Both the position numbers and the translations under genes were made by a program. The notes below the pieces were generated by a model that did not search any database, was not told where the DNA came from, and saw only the letters and a list, made by a program, of their open reading frames with translations. This document shows positions 1 to 9,532 of a stretch of 64,000 nt of DNA, one piece after another; position 1 is the first letter of the stretch; the number at the start of each line of letters is the position of its first letter. The DNA lies in assembly GCA_963921935.1 (NCBI GenBank), contig OY998176.1, positions 143,512,305-143,576,304 of the forward strand. The letters are read 5' to 3'. The DNA is from Galeruca laticollis (taxonomy: Eukaryota; Arthropoda; Insecta; Coleoptera; Chrysomelidae).

Positions 1-600
1 GCAACTGTCAGTAACTTTATTGTTTAAGAATATCCAAAATTATTTTATTAGAACTTTTTTTAACATACTTATTCTTCGAAACTAATGTTCTCAATGAATT
101 CATTATAAAATTTCCATTCCAAAAATGTCTTATTTGTCCAGTTTTGTACTAAAATAAGGTTAGAATAGAGCACAATGTCTCTTCCTCTTGTCTCTCTTCT
201 GAACCCCTTTCTGCAGCCCTAGACCCAGATATTTGAGTCTCGGTCTGATATATAATGATACCACTTTCAAATGAGACCATTGGAAATATTTAAATCAGCT
301 TTAAAGTTATTGAAATCAAATCATGATTTTGTGACGTTTAACTCTCCGATAATTATTTGTATTTCTCATGACATCAATTTCTAGACCATTTATGTAGTAT
401 AATTATACAAAATGTGTGAATATTTATATCATTGTAGGTTAAATTTCTGAATTGAATAATTATATAGGTACTTGTAATACTGTGTTAGCAAAATTTTCAA
501 AATATTAAATCTATATCGAAATCTTTATTATTGGTTTCATTTTAACAATATTGCTGTATGAGATAGACTATTTTTATGTACTCGTATATTAACAATTTTA
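1..600. other. Intronic sequence without a recognisable gene
   Basis: This AT-rich stretch lies beyond the fifth DLD exon in the direction of DLD transcription, so it is inferred to be intron. I see no conserved coding segment, no DLD exon and no clear repeat boundary. The remaining DLD exons (second half of the NAD domain, central domain, dimerisation domain) are not here and must lie to the left of the window. Confidence 0.5.
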
Positions 601-614
601 CTGATACATTCCCA

Positions 615-1287
615 TTGCGAAAGATTTAGACAATAACAGAACAACCATCTTGTTAAGATAGCCGGAAAACTAGGCAATGAAGGTTATTTAGGAATTTTTC
701 AAGATGCCTCCACCATAACCACTGAATATAATTGATTCTGGCCCAATGATAATCGCAAACATAACTAAAGCTTTTAAGAAAACCGGAATATTCCCGTTTG
801 ATAAAGATATACTCTCCAGTAACGATTTCTTACCCAATACAGTAACAGATCGTCCAAACCCTTCCAATTTTACCCCAGATCAGACTGCAAATAACTCAGT
901 AAATATTAACCCAAATTCAATTTCTCCAGCCGTCAAGATATTCATATAACGCCGCCATCACACAAACTGAACAAAAACCAATCAGTATGTACCACTGATA
1001 ATAATGTTGCAGAACCATCCAGATGTAACAATTTCATAATACATGAACAATTCAGACCGCCACTCAAAGCCGGACCTCAAACCAACAAAGGAAAGCTAGA
1101 AAATTGGGAAAAAGCTTCATAGCTGCAGACACTCTGGAGAAAAATGAAATAGCAAATAGCAGATGTTAGAAACGCAGTGAAGAGAAGAAAATAATCCAAA
1201 ACAAAACAGGTGAAACGAGTTTAGAAAGCGATTCTGATGAAGACTGATGATGTCTTGTGTCAAGGCACTAATTACGATGAGAACTGG
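615..1287 (+). pseudogene. pogo-like transposase remnant A, part 1
   Basis: This is the C-terminal half of a pogo/jerky-type (DDE_1) transposase, broken by stops. The sequence reads TKAFKKTGIFPFDKDIL and then VTDRP, which matches the conserved block after the third catalytic aspartate (GF..TGI.PFN..IF...DF.PS.VTDRP). The Arg/Lys-rich linker typical of these proteins follows (PPLKAGPQTNKGK, EKNEIA) and then an acidic stretch. The reading is cut at 1287 by a Ty3/gypsy-like LTR element inserted between 4-bp target duplications, and it resumes at 5706. No DDE core is left, so this is a dead copy. It is similar in layout to pogo-like copy B near 38-40 kb. Confidence 0.75.
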
Positions 1288-2070
1288 TGTGAGGGTACGT
1301 CAGTTTGGTAGAGCATAAAAGGGGTTGTTAGATATATTTCTTTATTAACCTATAATAATTATCTACAATTAAAACCTAAAATTCTGTACAATAAAGATAT
1401 ATACACAAAGTTTATTGGTCCTGGAGGCTGGCAATCCCTCTAGGGTGGTCGTCGGAATATATTTCTCGGCCGTCCAACTTCCTCACGGGGACGTCAGGTT
1501 CCTATAACCAGAAGGGGTGTGTGTGTCAGGGTCGAGATCCCGCGTTCAACGCACAACGTGATCTCGGAGGTCGGGAGTTTGCTTTCGTCCCGGGCTCAAC
1601 GCGCTCCGGAATTTCGGCTAATCGGGAAAGGCCTCGGTCCTGCGCTCAACACGCTGCAGGGCTTGACCTAGGGTAGTTGGCGTCCGTCCTAAGCTCAACA
1701 CGCTTTAGGACTTCGTCCGATAGCAGGTTCGCTCAGCGTCTAGCCTCGAGTTCAACGCACATCGAGGGGTCAACGAGAAGCGGGATATTTATGTGTCACA
1801 ATTCCGAGCTCAACACGCTCCGGAATATAGTGCAACACTTCGGTTATTTTCAGTTGAAGCTTACTATCGTTATACTACGTAAGGTAGAGCTTGCCTGGTA
1901 TATCGCAGAACGTATGCTTTGGTAGTATCGGTCAAGTTATTAGCAGAAAGGCGAAGGTGCTGCCCTCACGGTGCTGGGTGTTTAACTCCGTCTAGTTTGT
2001 TTCGCGTAGAGTTCTGTTTTCTGATTATTTATTGGGGTTATTTTATGTTCAGAACGACTGTGTCGTTACA
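1288..2070 (-). repeat. 3' LTR of the Ty3/gypsy-like element, with hairpin array
   Basis: This 783-bp LTR pairs with 4917-5701. Beyond the terminal TGTG/ACA it holds six hairpins in about 300 bp, at roughly 1533-1566, 1590-1609, 1637-1662, 1686-1711, 1744-1767 and 1801-1826. The stems differ in sequence but stay complementary: CGAGATC/GATCTCG, CCTGC/GCAGG, GTCCTAA/TTAGGAC, CCTCGA/TCGAGG and ATTCCG/CGGAAT. Most loops are 12 nt and share the core TCAAC(A/G)C. The second hairpin (CCGG/CCGG) is the weakest. See the findings. Confidence 0.85.
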
Positions 2071-2078
2071 CCCCTCCC
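2071..2078 (-). other. Polypurine tract of the LTR element
   Basis: Read on the minus strand, a purine run GGGAGGGG lies directly against the start of the 3' LTR at 2070. This is the expected position for the plus-strand primer of reverse transcription. It agrees with the orientation given by the ORF and by the primer-binding site at the other end. Confidence 0.7.
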
Positions 2079-2160
2079 AGGTCGTAAAAATTTTGGGACA
2101 AAATTTTGGTTCCTCGTCAGTGACGAGGGACGCTATGGTAATCGGTTTTCGCTGCTTGGT

Positions 2161-4752
2161 TTAGTATTTTATGCTAATACTCTCTCCGTTGGCTAGCCTG
2201 TATCGGTAGCTTCTTCCTGTCTTCGGCTTATTTCTCATTTGCACCGGCACGCGTTGGATTAGTGGTCCTTCACCGGTAGGGACTGGTTTCTCCTTTCTAT
2301 CAACTGGTTCCATTCTTGCTCGATTGATTTTCCCGGCGTCGGAGGTCGGTCCAATTCTCTCTCTTCGATTTGCCATATGGCATCGTCGTATAGGTCGAGT
2401 ACGTCTTCCAACTCTGCGGTTTGGTTTATTGCCTTTACTAGAGGTCGGTAGTGGTCCTACGACGTCGGAGCTCACTGTGTGCCATGGTTCTTGAGGGATC
2501 TTTGTCGATTGCATTCGACTCGGTGTTTGTAGTTCCGACGGCTTATATTTCTGGCAGCTTTGGCACTCTCTTACGAACTTAGCTGTGTCTCTGAACATCC
2601 CTGGCCAATAGTATTTCCTGGCTAGTCGTGCTATTGTTTTTGCTATTCCCAGGTGTCCTGATGTATGACTGCTGTGGTTTTCTTCTATTATTTTCTGTTG
2701 CTCACTTGTGGGGATGCATAATTTCCACGGGCTTGACATTTCTGCCTCCTTCAAGTCATATTTATCCCAAAAGTGTCTGTATAATTTGCCGTCTGTGATT
2801 GTGAAATCCGAATGCTTTTGCGGTTGTGTTCCTACTTCCGTTTTCTTTTTCTCGTACCAATATGCTTTACTTTTCTTCGGTGCTACGTTAATGTAGTCTA
2901 TCGGATTCCTCGGTCTATACCGCTGTTTGATAGGTGTGTTGTGTTTTAGTTTTATTGTGTGTTCTGCCAATGGTGTAACTCCCCGGCTGTTGTTGAACTT
3001 CTCAATTTCTGTTTCTAAAAACTTTTCTAGTCTTTTCTTCTCTAATGCTGGTAGTTCCGGATTAATATTAAACTTGTGGCTGGCTTCTGTTTTATTTAAT
3101 TCTTCCATGTTAACTACTGTCTGTTGTCTTATACTCTGTAATCTTCCTATGAATGCTTCATCTTCGTGTATCCTTTCTTCCTGTTCTATTTTTTGTATTT
3201 TTCTGTTGTCCGTTTTCTTGTGATTTCCCTGTTGTTCTTTTGGGTTTTGTACGGTGTGATTAATCTGCGTTAGTTTGTTGTAAATTTCTTGCTCTTCTGG
3301 GGTTAAGTCGGTTTCTTCTTTTAACAGGTCTGCCCATGGTATTTTTCTCTCTGCAATATTTGTTACTCCTAGAATTGCTTCGGCTTCTAGATTCGGTATA
3401 TAGAGGAATTTTGTCTCGCCCTCTCGTTTAGCTATTGTACACGGAATAACAAAGCTCTTTGTAATTTTCGTTTTATATCCGTTTGCTAAGGTGACCGCCG
3501 TGTTTTCTAGGTTAGTCCTATATTTGGAGTGTTTAATTTTGTTTAGGCCTTTTGTCCCAATGTATGATTTCTGTGCTCCTGTGTCGATTAACGCGTTTAA
3601 TTGTTGTTGGTTTTGGGTAAAAATCGTTATGTGCGGTCTTTTATCTTCTAATATACTGTAATTGTTCGTAGGGGAGGATTTTATTGTGCTCATCTTGCCT
3701 CTCGAAGAATCGGCCCTTGTTACGTTTCCTGAATTCCGGCAACTGCATTTATTTGACGGTGTTCCTATTGTTCCACAGTGGCTGCAGAATAATATTTGTC
3801 TCCCATAGCAAGTTTCTTTTCTATGTCCCCTTTTTCCGCATCTCCAGCAACAATCTTGTCGGTTGTAATTCGGTAATTTGCTCTTATTTTTCGGACTTTG
3901 CCCCGTGCGGCTGTCGTAATTGGTTTTACTCTCGGGTTTGCCCGCTTTCTCGATCTCTTTTCGGATACTTTCTAGTTCGTCTATTCGCCGTGTAAGTTCT
4001 CTTATTGATGCTATTTCATTTCTTCGGACGTGAAGTTTGTATTTCGGGTTCATATTTCTATATATCCTTTCAAGTTGTTGACTACTGCTGAAGCCCATAT
4101 GTCTCCGCATTAATGTCTGAATTTCTGTGATATATTGTTTAAACGGTTCGTTTTCTCCTTGTTTTTTCTCCATTATCTTTTCTTCTAAGTATGTTGATAA
4201 ATCTAATGATACATAAAATGTTTCGAAATCATCTACGAAATCTTGCCAAGTTTCCCAGAGATGTTTATTGTTCCGGTACCAAAGAATTGCTTTGCCTTTT
4301 AGCACTTCTGGCAGAGCTCTAAGTATAACTTCGTCGTTTAGCTGATAACATGTTTTGAGTTCTTGCAGCCTTTCAATGAACTCTATCGGGTCTTTTGAGC
4401 CATCAAAGTATATTCCCCATCTCCTTATTTTGTCCAGTTCTGTGCAATCTACGTGTTTGTGATTGTACCTACTATGTCTATCTTCGGACTCGCTGTCTTC
4501 GGCAGTGTACATTCTTTCTCTAGGTTTTTCAGAGTCTTGTATGCTGCTTTCTTGTTGTCTGGTATTATGTCCTATCTGTTTCCTTATAAAATGTACCATT
4601 CTGGCACGTAGTATGTCCATATTACCGCTTGTGTCTAATTCGAATTTTTGTAGTTCTGTCACTAGCTCTTCTTTCTTGAGCTTGTATATCCATCCTACTT
4701 TTGTGTCCGCTATCTCTAATCCCACGTCGGCGTATTCTCCTTGTTCGCTCAT
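2161..4752 (-). CDS. Gag-protease-integrase polyprotein with RT deleted
   Basis: An open frame of 863 codons starts MSEQGEY just inside the 5' LTR. In order it shows a retrotransposon Gag domain (about residues 95-270), a zinc knuckle CWRCGKRGHRKETC near residue 300, a second cysteine cluster near 320-333, and an aspartic protease motif ALIDTGAQKSY near 390. The very start of an RT region (TPIKQRYRP, near 610) then jumps directly to an integrase zinc-binding region with H-H-C-C spacing (HTSGHLGIAK ... CQSCQKYKP, about 690-735) and the first integrase core block (SSDVVGPLPT, near 760). The last 85 residues do not resemble an integrase and are probably read in a shifted frame after a second deletion. 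The frame is open despite the lost domains, so the product cannot reverse transcribe itself and would depend on a partner element. The start codon is the first Met after the primer-binding site. Confidence 0.85.
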   Translation of the reverse strand: MSEQGEYADVGLEIADTKVGWIYKLKKEELVTELQKFELDTSGNMDILRARMVHFIRKQIGHNTRQQESSIQDSEKPRERMYTAEDSESEDRHSRYNHKHVDCTELDKIRRWGIYFDGSKDPIEFIERLQELKTCYQLNDEVILRALPEVLKGKAILWYRNNKHLWETWQDFVDDFETFYVSLDLSTYLEEKIMEKKQGENEPFKQYITEIQTLMRRHMGFSSSQQLERIYRNMNPKYKLHVRRNEIASIRELTRRIDELESIRKEIEKAGKPESKTNYDSRTGQSPKNKSKLPNYNRQDCCWRCGKRGHRKETCYGRQILFCSHCGTIGTPSNKCSCRNSGNVTRADSSRGKMSTIKSSPTNNYSILEDKRPHITIFTQNQQQLNALIDTGAQKSYIGTKGLNKIKHSKYRTNLENTAVTLANGYKTKITKSFVIPCTIAKREGETKFLYIPNLEAEAILGVTNIAERKIPWADLLKEETDLTPEEQEIYNKLTQINHTVQNPKEQQGNHKKTDNRKIQKIEQEERIHEDEAFIGRLQSIRQQTVVNMEELNKTEASHKFNINPELPALEKKRLEKFLETEIEKFNNSRGVTPLAEHTIKLKHNTPIKQRYRPRNPIDYINVAPKKSKAYWYEKKKTEVGTQPQKHSDFTITDGKLYRHFWDKYDLKEAEMSSPWKLCIPTSEQQKIIEENHSSHTSGHLGIAKTIARLARKYYWPGMFRDTAKFVRECQSCQKYKPSELQTPSRMQSTKIPQEPWHTVSSDVVGPLPTSSKGNKPNRRVGRRTRPIRRCHMANRRERIGPTSDAGKINRARMEPVDRKEKPVPTGEGPLIQRVPVQMRNKPKTGRSYRYRLANGESISIKY

Positions 4753-4896
4753 GATTCGTTCCTGTTTGATTTCTCAACTTTGTATTCGTTGTCTCCCTAG
4801 ATGCTCTGTTATATCTGTTATCTTTGTTTCCCTTATCTAACCTTCTGCTCGGGCGTCTTTTGTGACACCTGCTCGGGTGTAATTTGTATTATCTAA

Positions 4897-4914
4897 CTTT
4901 CTGCTCGGGCGCCA
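4897..4914 (-). other. Primer-binding site, tRNA-Lys-like
   Basis: Immediately inside the 5' LTR (two bases from 4917) the minus strand reads TGGCGCCCGAGCAG. TGG complements the CCA end of a tRNA, and the next bases resemble the 3' end of tRNA-Lys(UUU), with about 14 of 18 positions matching from memory of that tRNA. A similar motif (gctcgggcg) recurs upstream near 4843-4856, so the leader contains a partial duplicate. The tRNA identity is inference. Confidence 0.55.
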
Positions 4915-4916
4915 TT

Positions 4917-5701
4917 TGTGAGGGTACGTCAGTTTGGTAGAGCATAAAAGGGGTTGTTAGATATATTTCTTTATTAACCTATAATAATTATCTACAATTA
5001 AAACCTAAAATTCTGTACAATAAAGATATATACACAAAGTTTATTGGTCCTGGAGGCTGGCAATCCCTCTAGGGTGGTCGTCGGAATATATTTCTCGGCC
5101 GTCCAACTTCCTCACGGGGACGTCAGGTTCCTATAACCAGAAGGGGTGTGTGTGTCAGGGTCGAGATCCCGCGTTCAACGCACAACGTGATCTCGGAGGT
5201 CGGGAGTTTGCTTTCGTCCCGGGCTCAACGCGCTCCGGAATTTCGGCTAATCGGGAAAGGCCTCGGTCCTGCGCTCAACACGCTGCAGGGCTTGACCTAG
5301 GGTAGTTGGCGTCCGTCCTAAGCTCAACACGCTTTAGGACTTCGTCCGATATGCAGGTTCGCTCAGCGTCTAGCCTCGAGTTCAACGCACATCGAGGGGT
5401 CAACGAGAAGCGGGATATTTATGTGTTCACAATTCCGAGCTCAACATGCTCCGGAATATAGTGCAACACTTCGGTTATTTTCAGTTGAAGCTTCCTATCG
5501 TTATACTACGTAAGGTAGAGCTTGCCTGGTATATCGCAGAAAATATGCTTTGGTAGTATTGATCAAGTTATTAGCAGAAAGGCGAAGGTGCTGCCCTCTC
5601 GGTGCTTAGTGTTTAACTCCGTCTAGTTTGCTTCGCGTAGAGTTCTGTTTTCTGATTATTTATTGGGGTTATTTTATGTTCAGAACGACTGTGTCGTTAC
5701 A
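4917..5701 (-). repeat. 5' LTR of the Ty3/gypsy-like element
   Basis: This 785-bp copy is nearly identical to 1288-2070. It carries the same six-hairpin array (about 5162-5455), with one loop changed from CAACACG to CAACATG. The differences from the other LTR are scattered single-base changes and short indels, mostly in the last 150 bp. It ends ACA at 5701 and is followed by the CTGG target duplication. Confidence 0.88.
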
Positions 5702-6003
5702 CTGGTATGAAGAAGACAAAGTGGAAAACAAAGAAATCGTGTTGATTGAAGAGTGTTTGCAAAATTCCTTAGCATGTAAAGCAAAAGAAGGCAAATATGT
5801 GCTTATTTTATTTGTTACTAAAGATATTATTACATTGCAAATGTTTTAGCAACAATAAACGATGACATGGAATATAATGTCCATTTTCTCAGACAGAAAA
5901 TAAAATTGCAACAACAAATTCGTATACCTGATGTGGCCTCTGTCAAAGGTCATGATATTAAGTTTATCATTCTATGCCCAACTATCAGTAGTTTAGCTGG
6001 GTG
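5702..6003 (+). pseudogene. pogo-like transposase remnant A, part 2
   Basis: This is the continuation of the pogo-like transposase after the LTR insertion. The reading NWYEEDKVENKE, EGKYVLILFVTK and then, after a frameshift near 5822, YYIANVLATINDD, YNVHFLRQK and IPDVASVKGHDI matches the small C-terminal domain found at the end of many insect pogo-like transposases (DFV.V.F..KK...YY.A.I). The frame across the empty site (GAACTGG|TATGAA) is continuous, which confirms that the LTR element split this gene. The equivalent domain in copy B is at about 38314-38600 on the minus strand. Confidence 0.7.
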
Positions 6004-6009
6004 ATAAAC

Positions 6010-6740
6010 ATAATTTTCCACTAAATCTTTTACACTTGAATACGTCTTGATTTTGTTTTTTATGTGTCTTTGTTTATTACATACTTTTTATTTATTAAAG
6101 TGCCATTTTGTCGTCTGTGTTTCATTATGTTTTTGAAATAATTTTATTCATGATCTACTGTTAACCATAGATCAATCAACTGTGTACCAACATGGTTAAC
6201 AGTGCAATTGAACAAAGAACATTTTTTGATAATCTCATTGTTACATAATCTACTGCAGATTACCACATATTGATGCAATGATAGATAAAACATTTCAAAG
6301 CAATTAAATCATTTTTTCAGGAGATATATGGCTTTAAAAATAGGTGATCAACTGTCAATCACCTTACCCTAGATAAGTTTGTGCTGTTTTATTTGATTTT
6401 ACTTTGCCTCTTCCAAATTTTGGACAATAATGTATGCACATAAAACCAGAGATGGTACTAAAGGCAATTTTAATTGTTCATTAAATCAGAATATTTCATA
6501 TAAATTACAGTCAGCCATATAAATTATCCAGGATAATTTTTTAAGTAGACTAATAGTTTTGTTACTTTTATTTTCTGAATTTCTTATATAACATAACACA
6601 ATTCAACAGAAGTTTTAATTTTAATATTTTGTTATTGTAACTATATTTAAAATCATAACATGTCAATATATAATGTAAAGTTTGTACTCATCATTTTTAT
6701 GTCAGTGTAACTTTGAAAATGTTTGTTTATTGATTTTAAC
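6010..6740. other. Intronic sequence without a recognisable gene
   Basis: This AT-rich sequence lies between the pogo-like remnant and the fifth DLD exon. I see no coding segment, repeat array or element terminus here. It includes the intron side of the DLD exon 5 donor site (minus strand GTAAGTT at 6738-6744). Confidence 0.5.
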
Positions 6741-6744
6741 TTAC

Positions 6745-6846
6745 CAATTCCAAACCAATCACACCAGCTCCTATAACTATCAATCTTTGTGGAACTTGCT
6801 TCAAAGATAAAGCACCAGTTGACGAAACAATCACTTCTTCATCAAC
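6745..6846 (-). CDS. DLD: Dihydrolipoamide dehydrogenase, coding exon 5
   Basis: This exon is 102 bp, in phase 0 at both ends, with acceptor AG at 6847-6848 and donor GTAAG at 6740-6744. It encodes VDEEVIVSSTGALSLKQVP followed by RLIVIGAGVIGLEL. This joins FAD-domain sequence to the second dinucleotide-binding motif GxGxxG, which binds NAD. It follows exon 4 (ending GIE) exactly as in animal DLD (GI..DE..IVSSTGAL). The next exon should begin GSVW and is not in the window. Intron 4 between this exon and exon 4 is about 16.6 kb and holds most of the transposons of the left third. Confidence 0.93.
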
Positions 6847-6944
6847 CTTGAAAATAAAAATAGTTCAAATTTTGAATATTTGGTATCCAACTTAATTAAA
6901 TTTTAATACACCTATAAATCAATATACAATAAATTTTATGAATG

Positions 6945-7400
6945 GTTATCCCTGAATGTAGATAACAGGTTACAATCTGTCAAGATTGTTGATAAACGAA
7001 ATACATATATGTCTGATCTAATGGTAAATACACAAGGTGTTCCACAGGGATCCATACTTGTTTATCCTATATATATAAATCAGTTACCTTCTGTAATACC
7101 AGAATAATTTACCATTCTTTATGCAGATGATTCAACATTTCTGTTTAGTGATAAGGACCCAAACATTTTAAGGGCCAACATTATGAATGCCTGGTTTAGC
7201 GTCAGTCCTTGTTAATTAATACAAATAAAACGAATTTCATTTCATCCTTGCCCAAAACCTTTTTTCCCTAACTTTGATATATTGGTTAACAATTCAAACA
7301 TAACAATAACATAAAATGTGAAATTTCTGGGAGTGTTTTTTTATTCAGAGTTGTCCTTTAAAACCCACTGTTCAAATGTTTCAAATTGTGAAGTATCATT
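6945..7400 (+). pseudogene. CR1-like LINE reverse transcriptase fragment, part 1
   Basis: This is a decayed RT segment. NTQGVPQGSIL (RT motif B) at about 7030 is followed by LYADDSTFLFSD (motif C, catalytic YADD) at about 7115 and KFLGVFF near 7320. Stops and frameshifts interrupt it and no other domains are present. The downstream RT end of the same kind appears at 13180-13560. I therefore read the two as one LINE fragment split by the Jockey-type LINE between them. Confidence 0.65.
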
Positions 7401-8072
7401 AGAATATTTAAAGCGATAAGACGTGCGAAACTCGGCTGCCTTATGTAAACCAGTTTTTGTGCAATAATTACTTTGTTCTAACTTGTGATAAAAATAACGA
7501 CAACTTTACACAGACGATGACGTTTACACAGAATCATTAAGCCATCAACAAAATAAAATGTTCCCGACAGGGAATGGACTAGGGATGGTCCTTAACTCAC
7601 ACGGCCATTTTCCATCCTTACCGCAAAATATGATGCAAAATAACGCATGAATACGAGTGTCTAAAGCACCTATGAATCAGCCGCTCCAGTTTTCATATAT
7701 ATCCCCACAAACATCAACCTATCCAAATCAAACTCCATTATATGGTTTCAGCACCCAGGAACATCAAATGCACCCTCCTCAAATGTGTCAAAACTCAAAC
7801 TACGTTGTGACAGCTCTGACGAACTCAAACTTGAATCAAACAAATTCAAGAATTACCACAAACCCAAATTTGCCGAGCTCGAGCGACGAGGATGAAGAAG
7901 TGACACCCAAACATACCTGGCAAGTTGCGACCAATAAAATAAAACGAATAAATCGTCAAAACTCAAATGACAGAGCACCCGAAATTCAAACCTCAGAGAC
8001 CAACGAAAATGGGAAACATCAGATGAAAATGTTAGAGATAACGATAACACTCCTGACGATCCAAAACCTCCA

Positions 8073-8076
<4 letters not shown>

Positions 8077-8131
<55 letters not shown>
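8077..8131. repeat. (TA)n microsatellite
   Basis: About 27 TA units run without interruption inside the decayed LINE ORF1. In frame they would encode an Ile-Tyr run, which is an artefact of the repeat. Confidence 0.9.
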
Positions 8132-8136
<5 letters not shown>

Positions 8137-8428
8137 AGACTTCAAAGCAATGATAAAAGCTCTATCAGATATAACTGGTCAAAATATTTTTACAACAAAG
8201 GCACTAGCTAACAACACGATTAAGATAAACACAACAACACCCGACCTCTATAGAAAATTGATCCACTATGTATGTGAAGAAAAGATAATCCATCACACCT
8301 ACCAGATAAAGCAGGAAAGAGCCTATAGAATAGTAATAAGAGGACTACATAATTATGTACCTTTAGAAGACATTAAAAAAGAATTAGAAGATAAAAGCCA
8401 CTGTGTAAGAAATCTAATTAACATTAAA

Positions 8429-9354
8429 CGAAGAAACATTACATTTGTATCACGTGTAAAATTTAATTTATTTTTGCATAGCGCGCTTTCAGCTCTTTAG
8501 ACATAGAGCCATCATCAGTGCTTAATCTAAAATACATATTCAAATCACAACCAATAGTGCTAAATTACAAAGTGAAATTCATGTTGAGAAAGTTAACAAT
8601 ACTAATATATGAATTTAATTTAAAGGTGATACAAAAAGGTTTTTAATATTAGAAATTTAATAATAAAAATGATTTTAATTACATTGAAGTTACCATTATT
8701 TAAATTTAGTAAGTGAAAGGTTGACTAAGTTCTTATAAATGAAAGATTTTTTACTTTAAAGATAAAAAGGTTGATAAAAAATACGTACTGTCAGATTATA
8801 TATAACAAAATTTCCTGGCTTCATCGCCTCCATTAATATTGAAACAGGTTAATAATTTTTTTATTTTATATTTACATTACACCAACTTGGACATCACATT
8901 TAAAATCGAATTTTACTTCCAAAGAATTATTTTATTTTCTTAAACGCCCGCCATGTTGGAACCTCTACAGGTGGCTGTGTCGGTTTGACTGACAAATACA
9001 AGAACTTCAACTGTCAATTGGGTTTGTTCGATTGTTTGTGAATGCTCTGTTCAATTTGAGAGATCAAATGCAAAAATGATTATTTATTTAACTTCAGAAA
9101 AGTAGTTGTAAACAACAATTAAATCAGTTAGGTGTAATATTTTATTTAATTTAGTAATTGTAATGAATGATTAGCAATTTAATCAAGATATTTAAAATTA
9201 TTCAGAAGGTTAGGTTGAGAAAACAAACAAATTAGAATTTTCCTCATGTTGGAAGGGTGAGATCTAATGATGTATTCACACTATATTTTAAGGCAACACA
9301 AAAAACATGCTCATGATTTAATATCATGGTCCTGAAGCAGGTTCTAATGTATTG
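8429..9354. repeat. Left inverted arm of Penelope-like element 1
   Basis: This arm pairs with 10152-11077 over 926 bases with no indel that I could detect. Read on the minus strand it is the natural 3' part of the element downstream of the GIY-YIG ORF. The other arm is its inverted copy at the 5' side. Together they could fold into a nearly 1-kb hairpin with an 0.8-kb loop. Confidence 0.88.
8475..8527 (-). ncRNA. Hammerhead ribozyme motif, left arm copy
   Basis: On the minus strand the order is a stem I half (TTAAGCA), the invariant core CTGATGA, stem II (GGCTCT/AGAGCT around an 8-nt loop), the invariant GAAA, then a palindromic stem III (GCGCGC), a CUA cleavage triplet and a stem I partner (TGC). 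Both invariant boxes of a type I hammerhead are intact. Stem III is a bare palindrome, as in the dimer-acting hammerheads described for Penelope-like elements. It lies in the 3' region of the element in the sense orientation. Activity is inferred. Confidence 0.7.
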
Positions 9355-9532
9355 TCTCTAAACTAACCTATTTTAGCAAGCGTTATTGGTCTAGTGACAA
9401 GCAGGTTAGGACATTATCATTATTGAGGGTTACATGAGTTGACGATGTAAGGGTATATAGTTCCTATTTAGGCTCTCTTGTTTGTTTAGACATTTATCAT
9501 TAATTTTAAGCTCGTTACTGATTTCAAGGTCT

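Larger units (their letters stand above)
1288..5701 (-). mobile_element. Ty3/gypsy-like LTR retrotransposon, internally deleted
   Basis: This is a complete LTR element in minus orientation. It has two near-identical LTRs (1288-2070 and 4917-5701), each starting TGTG and ending ACA. The target duplication CTGG at 1284-1287 and 5702-5705 is 4 bp; 4-6 bp is usual for Ty3/gypsy. A primer-binding site lies inside the right LTR and a polypurine tract inside the left LTR, which fixes the direction of transcription as minus. The internal region is only about 2.85 kb and holds one long ORF with Gag, protease and an integrase piece, while most of reverse transcriptase and all RNase H are missing. It sits inside the pogo-like remnant A. 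The few LTR differences I counted by eye (about a dozen in 785 bp) suggest a fairly recent insertion. Confidence 0.9.

Noticed and set aside
1677..2164. Plus-strand open frames of about 80 codons in the LTR
   Set aside because: They lie in the hairpin array and LTR end, opposite to the element's direction, and match no protein. The LTR explains the sequence.
2708..4840. Several plus-strand frames opposite the Gag-protease ORF
   Set aside because: They are antisense shadows rich in Cys, Phe and Leu with no conserved motif.
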